Of a stretch of DNA of 64,000 nucleotides, positions 7,270 through 16,569 are shown piece after piece. This stretch comes from Rhodocytophaga aerolata (GTDB taxonomy: Bacteria; Bacteroidota; Bacteroidia; Cytophagales; 172606-1), in assembly GCF_030503435.1 (NCBI RefSeq), contig NZ_JAUKPO010000003.1, positions 310,001 to 374,000 of the forward strand, given 5' to 3'. The notes under the pieces were generated by a model. That model had not been told where the DNA came from. It ran no database searches and worked only from the letters and a program-made list of their open reading frames with translations. Position numbers and translations under genes: made by a program. Numbering within the stretch: position 1 is the first letter of the stretch; each line of letters begins with the position of its first letter.

Positions 7270-10200
7270 ATGAATAAAAAGTTTTTACTCTTAGGTGGCT
7301 TGCTGCTCCTGAAGGTACACCTGTTTGCACAGGTTACATTCCCCAGAAATGGTGTGTATGACCAGCGAAGCAGAATGTATGCTTTTACCAATGCCACGCT
7401 TCACACGGATTATCAGACTACCCTGGAAAAAGCAACTTTACTGATCAAAGATGGGCTAATAGAAGCAGCAGGTGCTAATCTTCAAGTACCCAATGGCTAT
7501 GTAAAAGTAGATTTACAAGGCAATCATATCTACCCCGGACTAATAGATTTGCACACATTCTATAGTATGCCAGAAGTACCTAAGCCGGCTCCTAAAAATG
7601 GCCCCCAAATGGAATCGGCCAAGAAGGGGCCTTACAGCTGGAACCAGTCTATACGTCCGGAAACAAACGCCAGTGAACAATATAAATTAAATGCCAAGGA
7701 AGCCGAAGAAATGCGTAGCCTGGGTTTTGGCACTGTGCTTAGCCACATCCCTGACGGAATTGCACGCGGGTCTGCAACTTTAATAACCCTACATGAAGGC
7801 TTGGAAAATGAGGCCACGCTGAAGCAGAAAGCGGCTGCCTGGTATTCCTTCAATAAAGGAAGTTCTACACAAGACTATCCCACTTCGCTGATGGGTGCTA
7901 TAGCTTTACTCCGCCAAACCTACCTGGATGCCGACTGGTACAAAAAAGGAGGCAGTGCCAAAGAGCAGAATCTTTCTCTGGAAGCTTTCAATCAATTGCA
8001 AAATTTGCCACAGTTTTTTGAAGTAAGTGATAAATTAAATGTTCTGCGTGCAGATAAACTGGGAGATGAGTTTGGTATACAATATATTATTAAAGGGGCT
8101 GGCGATGAATACCAGCGGATAGCAGAAATTAAAGCAACCAACGCTTCTCTGGTCATTCCTGTTAATTTTCCAAATGCCCTCACCGTAGACGATCCACAAG
8201 ATGTAGTAATGATCCCTATTGCTGATATGAAACACTGGGAACTGGCTCCTGCTAATCCGGCAGCGTTAGCCAAAGCAGGAATTACTTTTAGTCTTACAAG
8301 CAGTGGCTTAAAAGATAAAAAAGATTTCTGGAACAATGTACGCAAAGCCATTCAATATGGTCTACCTGATAATGAAGCATTAAAAGCTCTTACCTATACT
8401 CCTGCACACCTAATAAAAGCAGATAATCAGCTGGGAAGCTTAAAAAAAGGTATGTTAGCCAACTTTATTATTACTTCCGATAACCTGTTCAGTGAGCAAA
8501 ATACCATTTATGAGAATTGGGTGCAAGGGTATAAGTATGTCGTAAATCAACTGCCGGTTACAGATATCAGAGGAGTATACGATCTGAGAGTAGGAGGTCA
8601 AACAGGTATGAAACTACTGGTTTCTGGGAAAGCCGGTAATCCGGAGTTTGCTGTACAAGCTGGCAAAGATACCTTAAAAGTAAAAGCTACCCGTTCAGCA
8701 AGTAATTTGCTAACCCTGGCTTATTCACCTGACAAAAAAAGCAAAAAAGGAGAAAACAGACTTAGCGGCTGGATAGAAGATAAAACATTAAAAGGAGAAG
8801 GTATTACAGCCGAAGGTACCCCTGTAAAATGGGTAGCTACGTATTCAGAAGCTTTCAAACAAGCAATTCCTGCAAAAAAAGACTCCGCTGCTAAAGCTGA
8901 TGTGGCTAGTTTGGGTAAAGTTACTTACCCGTTTAATGCATTTGGAGTGGATACCAAATTATCGGCAGAGAATATCATTATCAAAAATGCTATGGTATGG
9001 ACCAACGAGAAAGAAGGTAAATTAGACAATACAGATGTACTGATTCAGAATGGCAAAATAGCTAAGGTAGGAAAAAACCTCTCACTGGCAGGTGCACGCA
9101 CAATAGATGGTACAGGAAAACACCTAACAGCAGGTATTATAGATGAACACTCACACATTGGTATTAGCAATGGAGTGAATGAAATGGCCCAGGCAGTAAC
9201 AGCAGAAGTACGTATTGGCGATGTGGTAAATTCAGAGGACATTAATATCTACCGGCAGCTGGCAGGTGGGGTAGTGGCTTCCCAGCTGCTGCATGGCTCC
9301 GCAAACCCTATTGGCGGACAATCTGCCTTAATAAAACTCAAATGGGGAGCTTCACCAGAAGAAATGAAAATACCCAATGCCGATGGCTACATAAAGTTTG
9401 CTTTGGGTGAAAACGTAAAGCAGGCAAACTGGGGCGAAGCCTATGGTATCCGTTTTCCGCAAACCCGTATGGGCGTAGAACAAGTGTTTATGGATGCCTT
9501 CACTAGAGCAAAAGAGTATGAACAAGCCATGAAAGCCTATAATTCTTCTAAAAACAAGATCGGTACTCCGCCTAGAAGAGATCTGGAATTAGAAGCTCTG
9601 GTAGAAATTTTGAATAACAAACGTTTTATCACATGCCATTCCTATGTACAGTCTGAAATTAATATGTTGCTGCATGTAGCGGATTCCATGGGTTTTAAAG
9701 TAAATACCTTTACTCATATTCTGGAGGGATACAAAGTAGCTGATAAAATGAAGGCGCATGGGGTTGGTGGCTCTACGTTCTCCGACTGGTGGGCATACAA
9801 GATGGAGGTACAGGATGCCATTCCGTATAATGCAGCTCTTATGCATAAAGTAGGTGTTACTACTGCTATTAACTCTGATGATGCTGAAATGGGCCGCCGT
9901 CTTAATCAGGAGGCTGGCAAAACAGTAAAGTACGGTGGTGTATCCGAAGAAGAGGCCTTAAAAATGGTAACCCTAAATCCTGCGAAACTACTTCACCTGG
10001 ATAATCGCATGGGAAGCATTAAACCTGGCAAAGATGCCGACATTGTGCTTTGGTCTGATCATCCTCTTTCTATCTATGCAAGAGCTGAAAAAACCTTTGT
10101 AGATGGCATTTTATACTATGACCTGGAAAGAGATATTAAGTTGCGGGAAGAATTGAAAGCAGAACGCAACCGGATTGTAAGAAAAATGATGGATGCCAAA

Positions 10201-10284
10201 AACGGAGGTGCTGCCGCAGAAAGCCCTGCTTTGAAGAAAACTCAGATCTGGCATTGTGAAGATATAGGTGGAATAGAGGAGTAG
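7270..10284 (+). CDS. Exported double-domain amidohydrolase
   Basis: 1004 residues with a signal peptide (MNKKFLLLGGLLLLKVHLFA, cut before Q). Two imidazolonepropionase-like amidohydrolase modules lie in tandem. In the first (about 25-420) the usual HxH metal motif is changed to D93-L-H95-T-F97 and no later metal ligands are apparent, so it is probably not catalytic. The second (about 575-980) keeps D625-E-H627-S-H629, then TCHSY, FTHILEGY and NSDDAE, the expected metal-binding His/Asp set. It ends with GSIKPGKDADIVLWSDHPL, typical of the family. The substrate is unknown; a periplasmic cyclic amide or peptide hydrolase is likely. It probably forms an operon with the next gene (72-base gap). 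Confidence 0.85.
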   Translation: MNKKFLLLGGLLLLKVHLFAQVTFPRNGVYDQRSRMYAFTNATLHTDYQTTLEKATLLIKDGLIEAAGANLQVPNGYVKVDLQGNHIYPGLIDLHTFYSMPEVPKPAPKNGPQMESAKKGPYSWNQSIRPETNASEQYKLNAKEAEEMRSLGFGTVLSHIPDGIARGSATLITLHEGLENEATLKQKAAAWYSFNKGSSTQDYPTSLMGAIALLRQTYLDADWYKKGGSAKEQNLSLEAFNQLQNLPQFFEVSDKLNVLRADKLGDEFGIQYIIKGAGDEYQRIAEIKATNASLVIPVNFPNALTVDDPQDVVMIPIADMKHWELAPANPAALAKAGITFSLTSSGLKDKKDFWNNVRKAIQYGLPDNEALKALTYTPAHLIKADNQLGSLKKGMLANFIITSDNLFSEQNTIYENWVQGYKYVVNQLPVTDIRGVYDLRVGGQTGMKLLVSGKAGNPEFAVQAGKDTLKVKATRSASNLLTLAYSPDKKSKKGENRLSGWIEDKTLKGEGITAEGTPVKWVATYSEAFKQAIPAKKDSAAKADVASLGKVTYPFNAFGVDTKLSAENIIIKNAMVWTNEKEGKLDNTDVLIQNGKIAKVGKNLSLAGARTIDGTGKHLTAGIIDEHSHIGISNGVNEMAQAVTAEVRIGDVVNSEDINIYRQLAGGVVASQLLHGSANPIGGQSALIKLKWGASPEEMKIPNADGYIKFALGENVKQANWGEAYGIRFPQTRMGVEQVFMDAFTRAKEYEQAMKAYNSSKNKIGTPPRRDLELEALVEILNNKRFITCHSYVQSEINMLLHVADSMGFKVNTFTHILEGYKVADKMKAHGVGGSTFSDWWAYKMEVQDAIPYNAALMHKVGVTTAINSDDAEMGRRLNQEAGKTVKYGGVSEEEALKMVTLNPAKLLHLDNRMGSIKPGKDADIVLWSDHPLSIYARAEKTFVDGILYYDLERDIKLREELKAERNRIVRKMMDAKNGGAAAESPALKKTQIWHCEDIGGIEE

Positions 10285-10356
10285 GCAAAGTCATTAAGCC
10301 TGAAAGACTATGTTAAAATTTCTTCAAATAACTAACATCCTTTATTCAACAAACCC

Positions 10357-11652
10357 ATGAGAGCATTATTCACTTTTATATACTGTATATTCATTTCTAT
10401 ACACCTCATTGCCCAGCCACCCACCCCTGGAAAGCCCCAAGTTAAAGCCGTAGCCCTAGTAGGTGGAACAGCACATCTAGGCAACGGACAAGTAATAGAA
10501 AATGCTATTATAGCCTTTGAAAATGGGAAACTGACGATAGTAGCTTCGGCAGCTACAGCCAATTTCGACCGGTCCGGATACGATATTATAGACGTATCTG
10601 GCAAACATATATATCCCGGACTAATTGCACCAAATACCAGATTAGGACTGGATGAAGTTTCAGCTGTACGGGCTACCAGGGATTTTAGTGAAGTAGGAGG
10701 TATTAACCCCAATGTACGTTCGCTGATTGCCTATAACACCGACTCTGAACTGATCCCTACCACCAGGGCAAATGGCGTATTGATAGCCCAGGTAGTACCA
10801 CAAGGCGGCCTGGTTACTGGCACCTCTGCCTTAGTTAAGTTAGATGCCTGGAACTGGGAAGATGCGGCTGTAAAAGAAGATGGCATTCACCTGAACTGGC
10901 CGGCTATGTTTGTAGCCGGAGGAATCTGGTATGACCCGGAACCCATTAAGAAGAACGAAGGGCATCCGAAAATTCTAGATGAACTAAGCCGCACCTTTGC
11001 CGATGCGTTAGCCTACAGCCAGGTTAAAAATCCTTCACCTGCTAATCTCAAACTAGAATCGATGAGGGGTCTGTTTGATGGAAGCAAAAACTTATACATT
11101 CATGCCAATTACGGCAAAGAAATTATAGAAGGTGTACAATTTGCCAAAATTCATGGGGTGAAGAAAGTCGTTATAATGGGAGGGGAGGATGCCTGGATGG
11201 TCGTAGACTTTTTAAAAGAAAACAATGTAGCAGTGATAGTTAGTGAACTTCACCGCTTGCCAACCCGTCCCGAAGACGATGTGGATTTACCTTTCAAACT
11301 TCCGGCCATGCTGAGCAAAGCAGGAATTCTGGTAGGACTAAGTTATCCTGGTGAAACAAAAAATTATACCAACCTGGCTTTTATGGCCGGTACTGCTGCC
11401 GGGTATGGTCTCAGCAAAGAAGAAGCACTTACTCTGGTTACTGCTAACAATGCCAAGATACTCGGTATAGACAATCAGGCAGGTACGTTGGAAAAAGGGA
11501 AAGATGCCACACTTGTAGTCTCTTCCGGCGACTTATTAGATATGCGAACTAATGACGTTACCTACGCCTTTATTCAAGGCCGCCAGATAGTATTAGATAA
11601 TAAGCACAAACGCCTGTTTAAACGCTTCGATGAAAAGTACAGCACGAAGTAA
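10357..11652 (+). CDS. Exported amidohydrolase-like protein lacking metal ligands
   Basis: 431 residues with a signal peptide ending around HLIA before QPPTPGKPQ. The fold signature is clear: AIIAFENGKLTIVASA, DVSGKHIYPGLIAPNTRLGLDE, a central KVVIMGGEDAWMVVDFLKENNVAVI region and a C-terminal GTLEKGKDATLVVSSGDLL. The HxH motif that follows PGLI in active members is replaced by APNTR, and no downstream metal-binding His/Asp set is visible. It is best read as a non-catalytic paralogue of the upstream protein. The close spacing suggests the two work as a pair, perhaps as a hetero-oligomer (inference). Confidence 0.82.
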   Translation: MRALFTFIYCIFISIHLIAQPPTPGKPQVKAVALVGGTAHLGNGQVIENAIIAFENGKLTIVASAATANFDRSGYDIIDVSGKHIYPGLIAPNTRLGLDEVSAVRATRDFSEVGGINPNVRSLIAYNTDSELIPTTRANGVLIAQVVPQGGLVTGTSALVKLDAWNWEDAAVKEDGIHLNWPAMFVAGGIWYDPEPIKKNEGHPKILDELSRTFADALAYSQVKNPSPANLKLESMRGLFDGSKNLYIHANYGKEIIEGVQFAKIHGVKKVVIMGGEDAWMVVDFLKENNVAVIVSELHRLPTRPEDDVDLPFKLPAMLSKAGILVGLSYPGETKNYTNLAFMAGTAAGYGLSKEEALTLVTANNAKILGIDNQAGTLEKGKDATLVVSSGDLLDMRTNDVTYAFIQGRQIVLDNKHKRLFKRFDEKYSTK

Positions 11653-11686
11653 AATCCAAGGCTTCCCATATCTGTACACAATGCCT

Positions 11687-11713
11687 AAAGCCTGACTATT
11701 GAAGTCAGGCTTT
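11687..11713 (+). terminator. Terminator after the amidohydrolase pair
   Basis: 11-bp perfect stem 11687-11697 with 11703-11713 (AAAGCCTGACT and complement), 5-base loop, T run (GGCTTTTTG). It lies 34 bases after the stop. Confidence 0.85.
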
Positions 11714-11757
11714 TTGCCTGGCTATAGAAAATAGCTTATCTTGTTCTAAATCCCTTT

Positions 11758-13044
11758 ATGTATCACCTCATGCCATTTCGTTTGCTTAAACTTGTTGTTA
11801 TCTCAATTCTTGTACTTTTGATGAGTACCACTCTATTTGCACAAACAAAACCCGCCAAAGGCAAAAATTTGATAGAAGACTTATTAAAATCCCATTCCGA
11901 ACTGTTCAGTAAGGTTTTGCAGAATCCGGAAAAATTTGAGGTACAAGTACTGTATACGCAAATCAACCGGGACAAAAACAACAAACCTTCTTTTACCACC
12001 TATTCTTACCGCACAGATGCAGGTCAGTATTTTTACCCGGCTAGTACCGTAAAACTTCCGGCAGTTCTGCTCTCCCTGGAAAAGCTCAATCAACTCAACG
12101 TACCAGGCTTAATCAAGGAAAGTCCGCTGAAAATAGATAGCACTTGTACCAAACAAGCTGCCGTGTTGGAAGATTCTACAGCTGCGGATGGCAAACCTAC
12201 GTTGGCACATTACATCAAAAAGATACTACTTGTTAGTGATAATGATGCGTATAACCGGCTCTATGAATTTGTGGGACAGAAAGGCATGCACGATGGTTTG
12301 CATAACAAAGGTTTTACGAATAATCGTTTCATCAAACGTCTTCAAGTTGGAAGCACTGCTGAAGAAGACCGTTGTACGAATGGATTTACTTTTTATAACA
12401 CAAAAGGGGAGATCCTTTATCAGCAACCAGCTGCTTATAATCAGGAGGAGTATCCCAATCAACTGCAAACAACCTTAAAAGGCAGCGGCTATATGCAGCA
12501 GGAAACACTGATTGAAAAGCCCATGGATTTCTCTGCTTTAAACCAGATTGCCTTGCAGGATTTACATGGTATACTTCAGGCACTAATTTTTCCAGAAGCC
12601 GTGCCCCAAAAACAACGTTTTGGGCTAACAGAGGCTGATTACCAGTTTGTTTATAAATATATGTCTATGTTTCCGGAAGAGAGCAAAAGCCCGGTATATG
12701 ACGAAAGTTATTATAACAGCTATGGCAAGTTCTTTCTCTATGGCGATACTAAAAAGAAAATTCCTGCCAACATCCGCATTTTCAACAAAGCCGGCTGGGC
12801 CTACGGTACCCTCACTGACAATGCCTATATTATTGACCTGGAAAATAAGATAGAGTTTTTGCTGACGGCTACCATTCTTGTAAATGAAAATGGCATTTTC
12901 AACGACAACCAGTATGAATATGAAACTATTGGAAAACCTTTTTTAGCCAACCTGGGCCGGGTAATTTTAGAACATGAGTTTAAACGAAAAAGGAAAAATA
13001 AACCCGACCTTTCAAAATTCAGCATTGATTATACCCAACAATAG
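11758..13044 (+). CDS. Exported class A beta-lactamase-like serine hydrolase
   Basis: 428 residues with a signal peptide (hydrophobic LLKLVVISILVLLMSTTLFA, then QTKPAK). Penicillin-recognising enzyme motifs are in order: S96-T-V-K99 (nucleophile and base, in FYPASTVKLP), S160-D-N162 and K344-A-G346 (in place of KTG). Spacing between the second and third motifs is much longer than in class A beta-lactamases of about 290 residues, because of an insertion around residues 200-330. It is therefore probably a related periplasmic serine hydrolase of unknown substrate rather than a resistance enzyme. It is monocistronic, preceded by a terminator, and nearly abuts the convergent TPM gene (5 bases apart). 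Confidence 0.78.
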   Translation: MYHLMPFRLLKLVVISILVLLMSTTLFAQTKPAKGKNLIEDLLKSHSELFSKVLQNPEKFEVQVLYTQINRDKNNKPSFTTYSYRTDAGQYFYPASTVKLPAVLLSLEKLNQLNVPGLIKESPLKIDSTCTKQAAVLEDSTAADGKPTLAHYIKKILLVSDNDAYNRLYEFVGQKGMHDGLHNKGFTNNRFIKRLQVGSTAEEDRCTNGFTFYNTKGEILYQQPAAYNQEEYPNQLQTTLKGSGYMQQETLIEKPMDFSALNQIALQDLHGILQALIFPEAVPQKQRFGLTEADYQFVYKYMSMFPEESKSPVYDESYYNSYGKFFLYGDTKKKIPANIRIFNKAGWAYGTLTDNAYIIDLENKIEFLLTATILVNENGIFNDNQYEYETIGKPFLANLGRVILEHEFKRKRKNKPDLSKFSIDYTQQ

Positions 13045-13049
13045 TCTAT

Positions 13050-14015
13050 TTACCAGGAGCCGCTGCTACCCCCACCACCAGAGCTTCCGCCCCCACCGGA
13101 GTAACTACTGCCGCTACTACCAGATGACCAGCTACTAAAGGAAGAACCGGAAGAAGAACCAGAGGAGCTTGAACTGGAAGAACGGGATTTGCCGGACGAT
13201 GCGCCAGCTGTCATAAACTTGGATGTCTGGAAGCGGCTAACAGCTTCTTTGCCATTTTTGCTGCCAAAGTATATTCTGGATAGCAGGAAGAAGAGTACAT
13301 ATAGGGCTGCAATGCTGAATCCAACGGCTGCCCCAAAAATGATAGGCGGAAACACCAGGTAGAAGATCAGGATAAATAAAAACAGGTACCAGGAGATTTT
13401 TAAATCTGGGGCAAAAAAGTCAAGAAAAATAATGATGGCTGTAAAAACCAGTAGTGCAAGCATCACCGGTATACCGATCCAAAGCTGTTCAGCTACGTTT
13501 AGCTCATCTTCGGTATCTTCTGCAGACAACGTATAAGTTCCATCAACTGCTCCGACAATTGCTTTTATACATGCTTTTATTCCCTCTTCGTACTGTTCTT
13601 CTTTAAAATGGGGCGTTAATTCATTCCGGATAATGCGGTTACTCAAGGCATCTGTCAATACATGCTCCAATCCGTAGCCTACTTCAATACGCATTTGATG
13701 GTCATTGACGGCTATTAGCAACAATACGCCATTATTCTTTCCGGCTTTCCCGAGTTTCCATGTGTTGAAAACCTCATTGGCAAACATCTCTATGGGTTGC
13801 CCTTCAAGCGAAGGAATAGTGAGAAGTACTAGTTGATTAGTGGTAGTGTCTTCCTGCTGTTGGAGTTGGTATTCCAGCGCCTGCCGGGTTTCGGCAGACA
13901 AGATGTTGGAGTAATCATTTATTCTGCCTTGCAGCACAGGAACCTGTATGGCAAAGCTTTGATGGGCAACGATGCAAAGCAGAGCAAAAAATAAAAGAAT
14001 GTATCTGAAGTTCAT
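13050..14015 (-). CDS. TPM-domain (YgcG-like) membrane protein
   Basis: 321 residues from ATG 14015. This start was chosen because it begins a good signal peptide (MNFRYILLFFALLCIVAHQS); the longer frame to 14054 adds 13 residues in front of it. An exported TPM domain (about 25-165) shows VPVLQGRINDYSNILS, NNGVLLLIAVNDHQMRIEVGYGLE and DALSNRIIRNELTPHFKEEQYEEGI. Three or so membrane segments follow (about 180-255), then a cytoplasmic or periplasmic tail made almost only of Ser and Gly (SGGGGSSGGGG). TPM proteins are linked to photosystem repair in plants and have unknown roles in bacteria. The Ser/Gly tail is normal for YgcG-like proteins. Confidence 0.85.
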   Translation of the reverse strand: MNFRYILLFFALLCIVAHQSFAIQVPVLQGRINDYSNILSAETRQALEYQLQQQEDTTTNQLVLLTIPSLEGQPIEMFANEVFNTWKLGKAGKNNGVLLLIAVNDHQMRIEVGYGLEHVLTDALSNRIIRNELTPHFKEEQYEEGIKACIKAIVGAVDGTYTLSAEDTEDELNVAEQLWIGIPVMLALLVFTAIIIFLDFFAPDLKISWYLFLFILIFYLVFPPIIFGAAVGFSIAALYVLFFLLSRIYFGSKNGKEAVSRFQTSKFMTAGASSGKSRSSSSSSSGSSSGSSFSSWSSGSSGSSYSGGGGSSGGGGSSGSW

Positions 14016-14079
14016 TTGTTTGAGGTGATGGCCAAAATGTATCCTTAATGGCATTCTTCAAATAAAGTAAACCAAGGAT

Positions 14080-14236
14080 GATGTGCTGATATGCTAATGT
14101 GCTGATGGTTGTGCGATTTACATTTATAGTTTTTGTGCAAATAGTTACTTATATGCCAAACCCAAACCTGTTAGGTTTTGAAAACCTAACAGGTTTTTAC
14201 TCTGAACACCCAACATCAACACATAAGCACATCAAT
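14080..14236. repeat. Intergenic repeat with imperfect inverted ends around a palindrome
   Basis: The left arm at 14088-14107 reads GATATGCTAATGTGCTGATG. The right arm at 14214-14233, read on the other strand, matches it at 17 of 20 positions and runs into the viaA stop codon. A perfect palindrome (14164-14196) lies between. The left arm, extended to 14080-14110, has a close relative at 38995-39022. This looks like a dispersed non-coding repeat, REP- or MITE-like. No transposase is present. Confidence 0.5.
14164..14196. terminator. Palindromic hairpin, probable bidirectional terminator
   Basis: AAACCTGTTAGGTTTT at 14164-14179 and its complement at 14181-14196. T runs on both sides make it usable on either strand. 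It lies downstream of viaA (minus strand) and inside the repeat. A hairpin with the same AAACCTGTTAG arm recurs at 48451-48487. Confidence 0.6.
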
Positions 14237-15860
14237 CTATCTTCCGTAAATCTTCGGCCAGTTGGCGGGCAATTTCTTTATTTTCGGGATGATAAATCCA
14301 GTAATTATCGAATAGCTCTACAATACTGGCGTTAGACTCGGTAGAAACAGTAAGGCTATGGAAACGTGTGCCGCGCCGCTGCTCTTGTTTGATCTTCTTC
14401 ATCAGGTCTTCCCGCATTTCATACATAATAAAGTCAGAAATCATCAGCACATCAGCTTCTTTGTAGTCGCGGGTTTGCAGCATATTTAAGGCTTCATACA
14501 TAGGTGGGTGAATATCGGTACCTCCGTTAAACGTCATAGATAAGAATTTAACTACCTGATCCAGGGAGGTTTCCAGCTCCAGCAAGTTGATTACCTGCAA
14601 GCCGGTAGAAAAGGAAATCAGATAGCACCTCCGCCCTTCACCGGCAGCCATTTTCAGAATAGCAAAGCAAAGCACTTTTGCCACATGCTCTGGCAAGCCT
14701 TCCATAGAGGCACTGGCATCTACACAAATAATAAATGGTCCTTTTTCTTTCCGCCTGGTAATTTCCCGCTTATCGGTAGCGGTACCTTCCCCGGAAACAG
14801 ATTCACGGCCCTGATACTGAAAAGTAAGTAAGCCTTTTTCTACATATTTTTTGTAAAAAGCTGTTTCTGTTACCGCATCCGATAGCATAGCCATTTCGGA
14901 AGGCAATACATAGTTTAAATCATCACTTTCGTGAATGCCCCCAATTTCTGTTTTCTGCTCTATACTGCCTTTCCAGGAAGCTTTGGAAATAGTATATTCA
15001 TACAACTGTTCTTCTATCTCTGTTTGTGCTTCCCGCATCCGGCCCAGCAGATCTGCCAGTTCGCGGATAGATTTTTCGTTTTTCAGCAGTTCAGCATACC
15101 GATGCAATACATCAAAATTAGTTTGCTTCCACAAGCCCCGCGACATATCCCAGAAACGGCCTACTTCCTGCGCAAAAGGGGCAATCAGTTCCATCATGTT
15201 TTCATACTCTTCTACCTTCGCATACAGCAACTTGGCGTACTCGTCTTGCTTCCTGACCATTTCCTGCATTTCGTATTGCAGACTTTTTGCAATCAGCAAC
15301 TTTTCCCATTGCATCAGCAAATCGTCGAGCAGTATATCTATCGGCAGTTTCTCTTGTTGGTTCTTGATAGATTCCAGAAATTTTGCCTTATCCCGGAAAA
15401 TGTCATCAAAATACTTCTCATAAAAGCTGATGTCTATTTCTTCTCTAGTATAGGTCTCTTTCAGGAAATTAGTCAGGTGATACCAGGTATCGGCATAAAT
15501 TTGCAATGGCCGGTCTTTCCAGGATTGCAGGCGTTTAAACTCCTCCTGGCAAGGATTATCCCGGTTAATTTCCTGTTGCGATTTGCGCATCCACTGCAAC
15601 GTATCGTGGATGATCTGCTTGGAAAGGCTCAGATTGCCCGAAGCCACTTTAAGTAGTTTATCATCAGCAAACACCGTATCCAGGCTTTCTTTCAGGTAAT
15701 CGTACTGCGGACTGTTATACCGGTGAGATTCCAGGGCTGCTGCTGGCTGCACTTTGTGTTGAAGGTAATACACCAGATACCGCCTAGTGGCTTTATCGAA
15801 TATATTCCCAAATTCAATAAATTGCTTGAATTCCTCTTCTGCCTGTTCGTATGCTTTCAT
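14232..15860 (-). CDS. viaA: VWA-domain protein, ViaA-like partner of RavA
   Basis: 542 residues. The N-terminal two thirds are helical and charged. A C-terminal von Willebrand A domain (about 370-540) has the MIDAS metal site: DASAS after FIICV, the T of GGTDIHPPM, and MISDF. In the RavA-ViaA system of enterobacteria the VWA protein stimulates a MoxR ATPase and the pair acts as a chaperone-like complex on respiratory enzymes. Here the same MoxR partner gene lies upstream on the same strand, separated by one small gene. Length and layout match ViaA better than the CoxE-type VWA proteins. No signal peptide, so cytoplasmic. Confidence 0.82.
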   Translation of the reverse strand: MKAYEQAEEEFKQFIEFGNIFDKATRRYLVYYLQHKVQPAAALESHRYNSPQYDYLKESLDTVFADDKLLKVASGNLSLSKQIIHDTLQWMRKSQQEINRDNPCQEEFKRLQSWKDRPLQIYADTWYHLTNFLKETYTREEIDISFYEKYFDDIFRDKAKFLESIKNQQEKLPIDILLDDLLMQWEKLLIAKSLQYEMQEMVRKQDEYAKLLYAKVEEYENMMELIAPFAQEVGRFWDMSRGLWKQTNFDVLHRYAELLKNEKSIRELADLLGRMREAQTEIEEQLYEYTISKASWKGSIEQKTEIGGIHESDDLNYVLPSEMAMLSDAVTETAFYKKYVEKGLLTFQYQGRESVSGEGTATDKREITRRKEKGPFIICVDASASMEGLPEHVAKVLCFAILKMAAGEGRRCYLISFSTGLQVINLLELETSLDQVVKFLSMTFNGGTDIHPPMYEALNMLQTRDYKEADVLMISDFIMYEMREDLMKKIKQEQRRGTRFHSLTVSTESNASIVELFDNYWIYHPENKEIARQLAEDLRKID

Positions 15861-15920
15861 GGGAGTAAGACTATACTTACTAAAGCACTAAAGAAAGGAA
15901 AAAGTTTTAAAGAGCTAGCG

Positions 15921-16433
15921 TTACACCCCGCTGAACATCCAGGCAATGCGGCCATACATGAGAATGGCGTTGAGTTCCATCATTTCCTGCTCGTTGTGCA
16001 GGTTGCTTTGCACCATAAATTCATTTTTGTTCTTCTCCTCAAATTTCAATAGCACTACCTCATCTTCACTAACCGTCATGGATTTTAAATCTATGGTATA
16101 CTCCCGGCCATCTGACATGATCAGCTTATTCCTTCGGCGGTTTATTTTTCGGATTACGCCAATTTTATCCTGGCTATCGTAGCGTCTAATTTTGATTTCT
16201 CCATCGTAAAAGCCTTTCGTTTTGAATTGCAAGGCTACCCGGCGGGAGGTAAATACAGCTTTAGAACTGGCAGGATTATAGGCAAGCCGGCCTATTTTAT
16301 TCCCCTGTGCATCAAAGAAATCCAGATAATCATTATACATAGTTGGCCGGTACCAGCGGGGTGTATCCGCTTCTGAAGCTGCCGGAAAAAGCAACCTGCC
16401 AATAAAGAGCCATATAATGAGGATGAGTGTCAC
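15921..16433 (-). CDS. Exported or membrane-anchored hypothetical protein inside the ravA-viaA locus
   Basis: 170 residues from a GTG start; an in-frame TAG five codons upstream excludes a longer form, and the first ATG lies about 30 codons in. The N-terminus (MTLILIIWLFIGRLLFPAAS) is a signal peptide or anchor. The rest is beta-rich with repeated short basic strands (FDAQGNKIGRLAY, GEIKIRRYDSQDKIGVIRKINRRR, SDGREYTIDLKSM). No known domain was recognised. It lies 60 bases upstream of viaA and 136 bases downstream of ravA, all on one strand, so co-transcription is likely. An envelope protein between two cytoplasmic partners is unusual. Confidence 0.65.
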   Translation of the reverse strand: MTLILIIWLFIGRLLFPAASEADTPRWYRPTMYNDYLDFFDAQGNKIGRLAYNPASSKAVFTSRRVALQFKTKGFYDGEIKIRRYDSQDKIGVIRKINRRRNKLIMSDGREYTIDLKSMTVSEDEVVLLKFEEKNKNEFMVQSNLHNEQEMMELNAILMYGRIAWMFSGV

Positions 16434-16569
16434 CTGAACGGAAAGCTATCAATAAATATACATAAATCTTTCCTTTCAGAGAAGCTGATTTACCTGCAGC
16501 TGATGTAAGGACTGTATAAGATTCTTTAAAAAAGATGCTTCTTATTCGAGAAAAATTATGCAACTGTGT

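Noticed and set aside
11758-13044. Antibiotic-resistance beta-lactamase
   Set aside because: The SxxK and SDN motifs are present, but the third motif is KAG and the spacing is far from class A enzymes. Called only as a related serine hydrolase.
14931-15656. 241-codon plus-strand ORF opposite viaA
   Set aside because: Rich in Phe, Leu and Gln runs, antisense to a gene with clear VWA motifs. It is a shadow of the reverse frame.
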